Assembly: GCA_023251275.1 (NCBI GenBank)
Contig: JAHEZC010000129.1
Location: 1 to 7,171, forward strand
DNA length: 7,171 nt
Origin: Parafilimonas sp.
Lineage (GTDB): Bacteria; Bacteroidota; Bacteroidia; Chitinophagales; Chitinophagaceae
Reading direction: 5' to 3'
Shown here piece after piece: positions 1 through 6,378 of this stretch. Made by a program: the position numbers and the translations under genes. A model generated the notes under the pieces. The model made no database searches and had not been told where the DNA came from. It saw only the letters and a list, made by a program, of their open reading frames with translations. Each line of letters opens with the position of its first letter. Position 1 is the first letter of the stretch.

Positions 1-6
1 ATTTAA

Positions 7-1665
7 TTAATTCATTACCATTTCCCTCGCATTCTGCAGGGCAGCGGCAGTAGGTTTCTCGCCGCTGAGCATTTGTGCGATAATAGTAATTCTTTCATCA
101 CTGGATAAAAGACGGATATTCGTCTTAATAGCATCTTCTCTTATTTCTTTATACACAAAAAAATGAGCATCCGCTTTTCCCGCAATCTGCGGCTGATGGG
201 TGATGCATATAACCTGTCTCCTGGAGGAAAGCGCTTTCATTATAATGCCCACCTGTTTAGCAGCTTCACCTGAAATACCGCTATCTATTTCATCGAAAAT
301 AAGCGTTTGCAGATCAATAGATTCTGCAACCAGTGATTTAATGCAAAGCATGAGCCTGCTCAGCTCTCCTCCGCTTGCCACTTTGCGTAATGATTCAAAA
401 CGATTGCTTTTATTGGCGTCGAATAAAAATTCAATATCATCTTTTCCAAAGTTGTTCAGGGCTGTTTCCTTAATATTAACTTTTAAAATTGCATTGGGCA
501 TGCCTACCTGCTTAAGAAGGGTATTTACTTTTTCTGCAAATGGCCCCGACTGTTTTATTCTGCCCGCAGATATTTCTTCTGCAATTTTACTTACCTGTTC
601 ACTCAGTATGCCGGTTTCTTTTTCTTTGAGTGCAATCGCTTCATCAATATGAAGTACGGCTTTTAATTTTACTTCGAGGGATGATTGCACTGCAAGTAAT
701 TCATTGGTTGTTTTTACACCATGCTTCTTCAGTAATTTATACCCTTCGGACATTCTTTCATTGATCCATTCAATGCGATGTGAGTCATAATTCACAGCAT
801 TGTTAAGATTATCCGTTTCTTCAGCAATATCCTGCAATTCGATCTGCGCACTGTGCAGCCGCCCAATAATATTATTCAGGCCGGGATGATACGATGCATA
901 AAGGTTTAACTGGTTGGATAATTGCTTGAGTATATTTACTACAGGCCGTTCGCTTTCCTTCAGATCAAAATAAACCTGGGCTAATGTTGTTTTGATATTT
1001 TCGCTGTTGCTCAGCATCTTTAATTCATTTTCTATTTCTTCCAGTTCATTTTCCCTGAATGAGGCATTGTTGAGTTCGTGGAAAAGGAATTGATGATAGT
1101 CAAATTCTTTGTTGAATTGATTTTTTTGATTAAGCAAATGCGCAAGTTCTTTTTTTGCCTCCAGCCATTTACGCCAGTTGATTTGATAATCAATCAACGC
1201 AGTGATGTTGTTTGCCAATGCATCAAGCACTTCGCGCTGAAAACCTGATTCGCTTAATTCCAGTGAATCAAATTGCTGGTGAAGATCAACAAGCAATAAT
1301 GCCAATGTCTTCAGTTGCGGCAGTGTGGCAGGCGTATCATTTATAAATGCCCTTGATTTTCCGCTTGCAGTTATTTCCCTCCGCAAAACCAATTCTTTAT
1401 CATCACCGAATAAATCATTTTCCTGTAAAAAAATCTCAATATCTTTTTTCCCTTCAAATGAAAAATATCCTTCTACAAAACATTTTTTATCACTCTGAAG
1501 CAGTACAGATGTATCGGCACGATCTCCAAGTATCAGCCCTAATGCACCTATAAGAATACTTTTGCCCGCACCTGTTTCACCGGTAATAATATTCAGCTTG
1601 CCGGAAAAATCAATTTCCAGTTCGCCTATAATTGCATAGTTCTGTATGTGTAATTTTTTGAGCAA
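7..1665 (-). CDS. recN: DNA repair ATPase RecN
   Basis: SMC-like ATPase acting at DNA double-strand breaks during recombinational repair in the cytoplasm/nucleoid. The 552-residue product has the normal RecN length and layout. The N-terminal ATPase half carries the Walker A motif GETGAGKS (residues 29-36) and a HQQFDSL Q-loop-like stretch (129-135). Residues about 155-385 are a charged helical coiled-coil arm. The C-terminal half has the ABC signature SGGELSRLML (431-440), Walker B LIFDEIDSG (455-463) and the switch histidine H490 (ITHQPQIA). The start is TTG: the MLKKLHIQNYAII opening matches the family N-terminus, there is an in-frame stop about ten codons upstream, and no upstream ATG exists. 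It lies 86 bp downstream of the TPR gene on the same strand, so co-transcription is possible. No LexA-type operator was recognised. All key motifs are intact; identification is secure. Confidence 0.97.
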   Translation of the reverse strand: MLKKLHIQNYAIIGELEIDFSGKLNIITGETGAGKSILIGALGLILGDRADTSVLLQSDKKCFVEGYFSFEGKKDIEIFLQENDLFGDDKELVLRREITASGKSRAFINDTPATLPQLKTLALLLVDLHQQFDSLELSESGFQREVLDALANNITALIDYQINWRKWLEAKKELAHLLNQKNQFNKEFDYHQFLFHELNNASFRENELEEIENELKMLSNSENIKTTLAQVYFDLKESERPVVNILKQLSNQLNLYASYHPGLNNIIGRLHSAQIELQDIAEETDNLNNAVNYDSHRIEWINERMSEGYKLLKKHGVKTTNELLAVQSSLEVKLKAVLHIDEAIALKEKETGILSEQVSKIAEEISAGRIKQSGPFAEKVNTLLKQVGMPNAILKVNIKETALNNFGKDDIEFLFDANKSNRFESLRKVASGGELSRLMLCIKSLVAESIDLQTLIFDEIDSGISGEAAKQVGIIMKALSSRRQVICITHQPQIAGKADAHFFVYKEIREDAIKTNIRLLSSDERITIIAQMLSGEKPTAAALQNAREMVMN

Positions 1666-1692
1666 AGAATTTGAAGGGTTACTCTAATAAAA

Positions 1693-1723
1693 AGTTTTTC
1701 AAAAGTAAAAAACAGTTTTTCAA
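1693..1723. repeat. Pair of 10-bp direct repeats upstream of recN
   Basis: The decamer AGTTTTTCAA occurs at 1693-1702 and again at 1714-1723, 21 bp apart start to start (two helical turns). Each copy is also preceded by an A-run, giving short A/T inverted repeats (AAAAAC-A-GTTTTT at 1708-1720). It sits in the 86-bp spacer between the TPR stop and the recN start. It could be a regulator-binding pair, a weak terminator-like element, or simply A/T-rich low complexity; the sequence alone cannot decide. Confidence 0.35.
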
Positions 1724-1751
1724 TTCAATAATCCATTTTAAGTTTATCTGG

Positions 1752-3314
1752 TTATTGGCCCTTGCATCTTGCAACACCTGCCTTCGCTTTTTGATCAATG
1801 GAGTCTTTGTAATCATGGTTCTCCATGTCAAGACATTTCTGGTAATAGCTGATCGCTGCTTCTTTGTTTCCCTGTTTTTCATAGATATACCCGATTTGCA
1901 AGGCTGCTCTTGATGCATAATATTCCTGCCTGAATTCTCCCATCTTTATAGCAATAAGATATGCTTTGACTGCTTCATCGTCGCGGTTTAAATCGTCGTA
2001 AATTCTGGCAAGGCGATAAGTAAATTCCAGCCTGTCTGCTGTGTTGGTAAAATCATCAGTGCTCTTGCCACTCAATGTATTCAGCGCTTCACTGTTATAT
2101 CCGCCATCATTCAGTAGTCTTGCTTTTAACAATAAGGGATCAGGCCATACTCCTGTTTTTGCATCCTTGTTGGCCTGTTTGTCAGCATCGGTATCAGTTG
2201 CTCCTTTTTTCAGCAATGTTTGCCTGGCTTTTTGTGCTTCCGGCATATTGCCCTGCAGATAATAGCACCAGCTTAATTTTTCACAAGCATCTTTTACGTA
2301 AAATTTTCCCCTGAAATTGTTTAAAAAGGTTTCAAAATATTTGGCTGCTTCCTGTGTTTCGAGGTGATGAAGCTTAATATAACCCAGCTCAAAATTCCAC
2401 ACCGGTGTTGACAAATATTCCGGTGAAGGATTTTTGTTGAGTATAATATTTTTCGCATATTCCGTCCGCTTATTATTAATACCAAGATTAGCTGCCATAT
2501 ATGCGAGGAGGTGATTATTCACTATATCTAATTTTTTCTGATTGATGTATTGAAACACATTCTCCGTTTCGTTCTGCACATAAAATAAAATATAGCAATA
2601 GTAAAAACTTGCTTCATTAAAAAAAAGTTTCGCCCACTGATCATTACTGTTCACAAAGTTTTTCATGATTTGCATGCCTTCTTTAATTGAACCCTTTATG
2701 CCGAAGAGACTTGCGAGCCATCTGTACCCATCAGGTATGGTGCCCGCTATCACCTCCATGGGTGCATAGATCATGTTGTTTGGAGCGAAAGAAGGGAACT
2801 TTTTTTTATTGTCCCTGATAATGTTGAAAGCCCTGCGAAAATCCCAGCCGGCACTCCAGCGTTCACCGAATTTTATTTCTACGCATGCTTTCTGCATGTA
2901 TAAAACTGTGCGGCAATAATTATAAAAAGGAGAATTTTCAGGTCCATCTTCTATTTTGTCTAAATTGTATTCAAACTGCTTTTTTCGTATTTTATATTCC
3001 GCAGGATCTTCATTGAAAAATAACGTAAAAAAATCAATATAACTGTCGAGCATATAAGGTATGAGGTTGTCCGGGTTATCTTTTTTTGCCAGGTCAATCA
3101 TTTGCCTGCCGTTATTTAATTTAAGACTGATAATTTCCTGGTATGCTTTCTGGCATGTAGTATTAAAATCAAAAACTTTTTGTGCGAAAACCGAATCACA
3201 TCCTGCTGCAATGAAAACAATAAGAATAGTTTTTTTAATACCTGAAAATACAGATAACCGGCGAACTAACACGGAGGGAAAAAGCATTTCAATAATATCG
3301 GGTACTGTATTCAT
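1752..3314 (-). CDS. Exported tetratricopeptide-repeat protein, function unknown
   Basis: A 520-residue protein of unknown function, predicted to be exported. An N-terminal basic stretch with R18, R19, K27 and K28 is followed by a hydrophobic segment (about 29-38) and a probable signal peptidase I site after SVFA (residue 44); mature protein would start QKVF. C39 follows AAG, a poor lipobox because position -3 is Ala. The body is all-helical. Clear TPR-like helix pairs are seen at about 306-335, 340-370, 395-415, 428-458 and 468-500 (for example YYLQGNMPEA, IYDDLNRDDEAVKAYLIAI, IGYIYEKQGNKEAAISYYQKCL). TPR arrays bind proteins or peptides, so a periplasmic or surface scaffold role is inferred. 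The middle part (about 150-220: WSAGWDFRRAF, then GTIPDGYRWLASLFGIKGSIKEG) recalls the TTC39/IML2 family. ATG at 3314 is chosen because a -7-like element precedes it; ATG 3287 or GTG 3272 would give a more usual signal peptide length. Confidence 0.85.
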   Translation of the reverse strand: MNTVPDIIEMLFPSVLVRRLSVFSGIKKTILIVFIAAGCDSVFAQKVFDFNTTCQKAYQEIISLKLNNGRQMIDLAKKDNPDNLIPYMLDSYIDFFTLFFNEDPAEYKIRKKQFEYNLDKIEDGPENSPFYNYCRTVLYMQKACVEIKFGERWSAGWDFRRAFNIIRDNKKKFPSFAPNNMIYAPMEVIAGTIPDGYRWLASLFGIKGSIKEGMQIMKNFVNSNDQWAKLFFNEASFYYCYILFYVQNETENVFQYINQKKLDIVNNHLLAYMAANLGINNKRTEYAKNIILNKNPSPEYLSTPVWNFELGYIKLHHLETQEAAKYFETFLNNFRGKFYVKDACEKLSWCYYLQGNMPEAQKARQTLLKKGATDTDADKQANKDAKTGVWPDPLLLKARLLNDGGYNSEALNTLSGKSTDDFTNTADRLEFTYRLARIYDDLNRDDEAVKAYLIAIKMGEFRQEYYASRAALQIGYIYEKQGNKEAAISYYQKCLDMENHDYKDSIDQKAKAGVARCKGQ

Positions 3315-3319
3315 TTAAC

Positions 3320-3327
3320 CGAAAATA
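3320..3327 (-). promoter_or_regulatory. Candidate -7 promoter element of the TPR gene
   Basis: On the minus strand this reads TATTTTCG, matching five of the six fixed bases of the Bacteroidota -7 consensus TAnnTTTG. It ends 5 nt before the ATG at 3314, the same spacing seen at the Nif3 and aminotransferase genes. It directly follows the terminator hairpin, which is where a new transcription unit would need a promoter. No good -33 TTG/TTTG was found at normal spacing, so support is modest. Confidence 0.3.
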
Positions 3328-3357
3328 AAAAAGGACGCCGATATGTACGTCCTTTTT
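3328..3357 (-). terminator. Rho-independent terminator after the zinc-ribbon gene
   Basis: Perfect 10-bp inverted repeat: AAAAAGGACG (3328-3337) pairs with CGTCCTTTTT (3348-3357) around a 10-nt loop. Read on the minus strand the hairpin is followed by a T-rich tail ending near 3322, the classical intrinsic terminator form. It lies 25 bp past the zinc-ribbon stop codon and 13 bp before the TPR start, so it should end the Nif3/zinc-ribbon transcript. The flanking T-run on the plus strand would make it work in both directions, though no plus-strand gene reads into it here. Confidence 0.85.
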
Positions 3358-3382
3358 AGAAAGTTTATCTGTGTTTAACAAT

Positions 3383-4138
3383 TTATTGCACACCTACCTG
3401 GTTATTCAAATCATCATCCACGAGAATCCTGCCGCAGTTCTCACAAACCATAATTTTTTTGCGCTGGCGGATTTCACTTTGCTTTTGGGGCGGAATTGCA
3501 TTAAAACATCCGCCGCAGGCATCCCTTACTACCGGCACTACAGCCAGGCCGTTGCGATAGCTTTTACGAATGCGGTCGTAAGAATAAAGTAACCGCTCAT
3601 CCATTCCTTTTCGGGCATTTGCAGAGAGGTCATCAAAATGCTTTTCTTCTTTTTCGTTATCAATGATAATTTTTTCCAGTTCTGTTTTTTTATTGGTCAG
3701 CATCGTTTCTTTTCCGGCAATTTGCTTTTTGGCATTTTCAAGCAATTTAGCCTTTTCCGTGAGCTCTTCGCTTGCATCCCGAATGTGTTTTTCTGCCAGC
3801 TTTACTTCAAGTTGCTGCATCTCAATTTCTTTGTTGATGGCTTCGAACTCTCGGCTGTTTTTTACACTGTTGCTTTGCTTTTCATATTTTTTTACCAGCG
3901 CTTCAGATTCCTTTATAGCATTTTTCTTTTGCTCAATGAACTCATTGATGCCATTGATTTCTTCTTCGATGCGTGTTTTCCGGGCATTTAATCCAAGAAT
4001 TTCATCTTCAAGGTCGCTGACTTCCATAGGAAGCTCGCCTTTTAAAACCTGGATCTCATCCAATTTGCTGTCAATCTTCTGGAGTTTAACCAGTGAAGAA
4101 AGTTTTTCTTCAACGGAATAATCTTTTACTGCGGCCAT
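3383..4138 (-). CDS. Coiled-coil C4-type zinc-ribbon protein (COG1579/CdsZ family)
   Basis: A 251-residue protein of the COG1579 family. Residues about 8-175 form a long, highly charged antiparallel coiled-coil hairpin, including the family hallmark VKNSREFEAINKEIE (92-106). A C-terminal zinc ribbon follows, with ligands C208 and C211 (CGGC) and C232 and C235 (CENCG). Length and domain order match the family. Members include Helicobacter HP0958/FlgZ, linked to RpoN and flagellin mRNA, and chlamydial CdsZ, linked to type III secretion; a general biochemical role is not settled. Here no flagellar or secretion genes are nearby, so those roles should not be transferred. It lies 237 bp downstream of the Nif3 gene on the same strand and is followed by a strong terminator. 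No membrane segment or signal peptide is visible; it is probably cytoplasmic. Confidence 0.93.
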   Translation of the reverse strand: MAAVKDYSVEEKLSSLVKLQKIDSKLDEIQVLKGELPMEVSDLEDEILGLNARKTRIEEEINGINEFIEQKKNAIKESEALVKKYEKQSNSVKNSREFEAINKEIEMQQLEVKLAEKHIRDASEELTEKAKLLENAKKQIAGKETMLTNKKTELEKIIIDNEKEEKHFDDLSANARKGMDERLLYSYDRIRKSYRNGLAVVPVVRDACGGCFNAIPPQKQSEIRQRKKIMVCENCGRILVDDDLNNQVGVQ

Positions 4139-4293
4139 ATTAAAATTTATGATTTAAAAATTTTGATTCTATAGCTTTATGACGTTGTTGCTGATATTAA
4201 CCTTTCAAATCTTTGAAGCTCCGGGAAATTAAATTCTAAACCAGATACCTTCTCTGTCGGCCCAGATATATTATCGGGGTAAACTATTGCGAA

Positions 4294-4309
4294 TGCTTAA
4301 GCTTAAGCA
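4294..4309. repeat. 16-bp perfect palindrome in the Nif3/zinc-ribbon spacer
   Basis: TGCTTAAGCTTAAGCA is a perfect 16-bp palindrome, equivalently the hexamer GCTTAA in tandem with a partial third copy. It lies about 155 bp upstream of the zinc-ribbon ATG and 66 bp past the Nif3 stop. It lacks a T-tract, so it is not a typical terminator; an operator for a dimeric regulator or an mRNA hairpin is possible. A second imperfect hairpin (arms 4261-4268 and 4272-4279, 7 of 8 pairs) lies beside it. Function unknown. Confidence 0.45.
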
Positions 4310-4375
4310 AAATATTTTACTTCCGCTTGTCATTATAACGCAGGAGAAATCTATTTGACATTTCTATACAGTTTC

Positions 4376-5473
4376 TCAGATAAAATACCATACCGGGTTT
4401 GTCCTTATTTCCGTTTTAAGGACGGCAAAGTTAGGGAATTTCAACCGTAAAAGATCAAAAAGCAGGTCAATGGTAAATTGCTCGCTTTCCCAATGACCGA
4501 TGTCAGCAATAACAATACGATCATCAGCATCGAAAAACTCATGGTATTTAATATCTGAAGTAATGTAAAAATCTGCACCTGCTGCTATTGCCCGCTCAAT
4601 TAAAAAACTGCCCGCCCCTCCGCAGACTGCGACTTTTTTTATTGGTTTTCCCAAACGCTTTGTGTGGCGAATGACAGAAAGGCCAAAATTTATTTTAAGT
4701 TTTTGCAAAAGTTGCTCTTCATTCAGGCTATCAGCTAAATCTCCTGTCAAGCCACTGCCAACCTGCAGATATTCATTTGACAACGGGATTATATCATAAG
4801 CTACTTCTTCATAAGGGTGGGCTTTTATTAAGGCAGCAACGATATTACCCCCAAGGTATGCGGGAAATATCGCTTCAATTTTTATTTCATTTTCTTCATG
4901 CCTTTGCCCGATACTCCCGATAAAAGGATCGGATCCTTCTCCGCCCTTAAATGTACCTGTGCCTTGCGTATTAAAACTGCATTCGCTGTAATTCCCGATT
5001 TGCCCGCAACCTGCATTAAAAATTGCCGAACGTACATTTTCCGCATATTCAACAGGAACAAATGTGAACAGCTTCATTAGTTCACCGGCTTTTGGTGTAA
5101 GAATTTTCCTGTTGCCCAATCCCAGTTTATCGGCTATTCTGTCGTTCACCCCTTTTATCACATTATCCAGGTTTGTATGAATCGCATAGATAGCAATGTC
5201 ATTTTTAATGGCTTTGATGATTGCTTTCTCTGCATAATTTTTCCCGGTGATCTTTTTCAGCCCTCTGAAAATAATCGGGTGGTGCGCTATAATGAGGTTA
5301 CAATTTTTTTGTAAGGCCTCTTCCATTACTGCTTCGGTCGCATCTAACGTGCAGATGATGCCCATGCACTCCCATTCTGAATTTCCGGTGAGCAATCCTG
5401 CATTGTCGTAAGACTCCTGGTAAGCAGGCGGTGCAAATTGTTCAAGCACATTAATCACTTCAGCAATTTTCAT
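4376..5473 (-). CDS. Nif3-like (DUF34) dinuclear metal-binding protein
   Basis: A 365-residue Nif3/DUF34 (COG0327) protein; the family forms toroidal hexamers with a two-metal site. Predicted metal ligands: H64 and H65 (IIAHHPIIF), D103 (HTNLD), H327 and E331 (DIGHWESE, the expected H-x3-E spacing). The two metal-binding halves flank an inserted PII/CutA-like domain at about 131-232, the long form common in Bacteroidota and Firmicutes. Some members are annotated GTP cyclohydrolase 1 type 2 homologues, but the physiological reaction is uncertain. The frame is open to an ATG at 5527, which would add 18 residues (MTAKIVACNLGVFINFAI) and overlap the divergent aminotransferase start. I chose 5473 because MKIAEVINVLEQFAPP matches the family N-terminus and a promoter-like TTTG lies 5 nt before it. 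Likely cytoplasmic and in a unit with the downstream zinc-ribbon gene. Confidence 0.94.
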   Translation of the reverse strand: MKIAEVINVLEQFAPPAYQESYDNAGLLTGNSEWECMGIICTLDATEAVMEEALQKNCNLIIAHHPIIFRGLKKITGKNYAEKAIIKAIKNDIAIYAIHTNLDNVIKGVNDRIADKLGLGNRKILTPKAGELMKLFTFVPVEYAENVRSAIFNAGCGQIGNYSECSFNTQGTGTFKGGEGSDPFIGSIGQRHEENEIKIEAIFPAYLGGNIVAALIKAHPYEEVAYDIIPLSNEYLQVGSGLTGDLADSLNEEQLLQKLKINFGLSVIRHTKRLGKPIKKVAVCGGAGSFLIERAIAAGADFYITSDIKYHEFFDADDRIVIADIGHWESEQFTIDLLFDLLRLKFPNFAVLKTEIRTNPVWYFI

Positions 5474-5478
5474 AATTG

Positions 5479-5511
5479 CAAAGTTTATAAATACGCCTAA
5501 ATTACAGGCAA
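5479..5511 (-). promoter_or_regulatory. Candidate promoter of the Nif3 gene
   Basis: On the minus strand, a -33-like TTG (5511-5509) is followed after 22 bp by AAACTTTG (5486-5479), matching five of six fixed bases of the Bacteroidota -7 element TAnnTTTG. The element ends 5 nt before the ATG at 5473, so the transcript would begin at or very near the start codon. The same 52-bp region holds the divergent aminotransferase -7 element, so the two promoters overlap. Confidence 0.4.
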
Positions 5512-5512
5512 C

Positions 5513-5520
5513 TATTTTTG
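5513..5520 (+). promoter_or_regulatory. Candidate -7 element of the aminotransferase gene
   Basis: TATTTTTG is an exact match to the Bacteroidota -7 consensus TAnnTTTG and ends 5 nt before the ATG at 5526, predicting a leaderless or nearly leaderless mRNA. No clear -33 TTG/TTTG lies at the usual 17-23 bp; a TTTA at 5484-5487 is 25 bp away. No Shine-Dalgarno sequence is present, in keeping with this reading. Confidence 0.4.
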
Positions 5521-5525
5521 CGGTC

Positions 5526-6377
5526 ATGTCAAAGCAGGCATTCCTGAATTATAATGGAAAAATTTATCGTGCGGGTAAGTTGCTTATCTCACCTGACAAT
5601 CGTTCTTTTCGTTATGGTGACGGATGTTTTGAAACAATCAGGATGATAAACCGAAAAATTATATTGGAAGCAGAACATTTTGAAAGATTGTTTTCTTCAA
5701 TTGAATTGCTGAAATTTGAAAAGCCTGATTTTTTTACAACAACCTTTTTGAAAGAACAAATGATTCAGCTCACTCAGAAAAACCTTCATGATAAAGATGC
5801 AAGAATCAGATTGACAATTTTCAGAGGAGATGGCGGATTGTATGATGCAGAAAATAATATTCCGGGCTTTATCATTCAATCATGGCCGCTGAATGCTGAA
5901 AATACTGCATTAAACCGAACAGGTTTGGTGCTGGATATTTTCCCTGATGCAAGAAAAGCAAGTGACAATTTTTCTCACATTAAAAGCAACAATTTTCTTC
6001 CGTATGTGATGGCCGCATTATGGGCAAGAAAAAATGATCTGAATGATGCATTGGTACTGAATGTTTATCAGAGGATTGCTGATGCCACTATTGCCAATGT
6101 ATTCATGGTAAAGGATGGCATTGTAAAAACCCCGGCACTTACTGAAGGATGCATCGGGGGTGTGATGCGGAAATATTTGCTCAGGTGTTTGCGAAAGGAA
6201 GGAATTCCTGCGGAAGAAACACAGGTATCCGTTGATGACGTGAAAGAAGCATCTGAGATATTTTTAACTAATGCAGTAAATGGGATAAGGTGGGTGAGAA
6301 AATGCGGGGGCAGCCATTACAGGTTGCAGTTGACTTCTTTATTGTATAAAAAATTTATTGAACCTTTGTTTTGTTAG
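5526..6377 (+). CDS. Class IV PLP-dependent aminotransferase (BCAT/PabC/D-AAT superfamily)
   Basis: A 283-residue fold-type IV PLP enzyme, a normal length for the family and cytoplasmic (no signal peptide). N-terminal signature DNRSFRYGDGCFET at 24-37. Probable Schiff-base lysine K153 (HIKSNNFLPY). Cofactor and phosphate-binding segments are IADATIANVF (184-193), TEGCIGGVMR (206-215) and IFLTNAVNGI (245-254). By alignment from memory, D186 sits where branched-chain and D-amino-acid aminotransferases carry the Glu that contacts the PLP ring nitrogen; Asp may be usual in this clade. The substrate cannot be fixed: branched-chain transaminase (IlvE-like) and aminodeoxychorismate lyase (PabC-like, suggested by GVMR resembling GIMR) are both possible. 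No amino-acid or folate gene is adjacent. It is divergent from Nif3 (52-bp spacer) and ends one base before the convergent response regulator stop. Confidence 0.92.
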   Translation: MSKQAFLNYNGKIYRAGKLLISPDNRSFRYGDGCFETIRMINRKIILEAEHFERLFSSIELLKFEKPDFFTTTFLKEQMIQLTQKNLHDKDARIRLTIFRGDGGLYDAENNIPGFIIQSWPLNAENTALNRTGLVLDIFPDARKASDNFSHIKSNNFLPYVMAALWARKNDLNDALVLNVYQRIADATIANVFMVKDGIVKTPALTEGCIGGVMRKYLLRCLRKEGIPAEETQVSVDDVKEASEIFLTNAVNGIRWVRKCGGSHYRLQLTSLLYKKFIEPLFC

Positions 6378-6378
6378 T

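Noticed and set aside
200..652. 150-codon plus-strand open frame opposite recN
   Set aside because: Antisense to conserved RecN ATPase motifs; the product has no recognisable family and no supporting promoter.
3199..3201. Lipoprotein attachment cysteine (C39) in the TPR protein
   Set aside because: Position -3 is Ala rather than Leu/Val/Ile, and a better signal peptidase I site (VFA) follows five residues later; left as an alternative only.
3638..4121. Long plus-strand open frames opposite the zinc-ribbon gene (117 and 152 codons)
   Set aside because: They are antisense shadows of the coiled coil: low-complexity Phe/Ser-rich products from complementing Glu/Lys codons, with no recognisable domain.
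4139..4230. Promoter of the zinc-ribbon gene
   Set aside because: Only degenerate TAnnTTTG-like strings were found (for example AAGATTTG on the minus strand), none with both convincing elements, so none is listed.
4261..4279. Imperfect hairpin (7 of 8 pairs, 3-nt loop) as a terminator of the Nif3 gene
   Set aside because: No T-tract follows on either strand, the loop is very tight and the stem contains an A/G mismatch.
4311..4352. Small 13-codon minus-strand open frame in the Nif3/zinc-ribbon spacer
   Set aside because: Too short, with no ribosome-binding or promoter support and no recognisable peptide.
5474..5527. 18-residue N-terminal extension of the Nif3 protein from the ATG at 5527
   Set aside because: The extension does not resemble the family, overlaps the divergent start codon, and MKIAEVINVLEQ at 5473 is the usual N-terminus.
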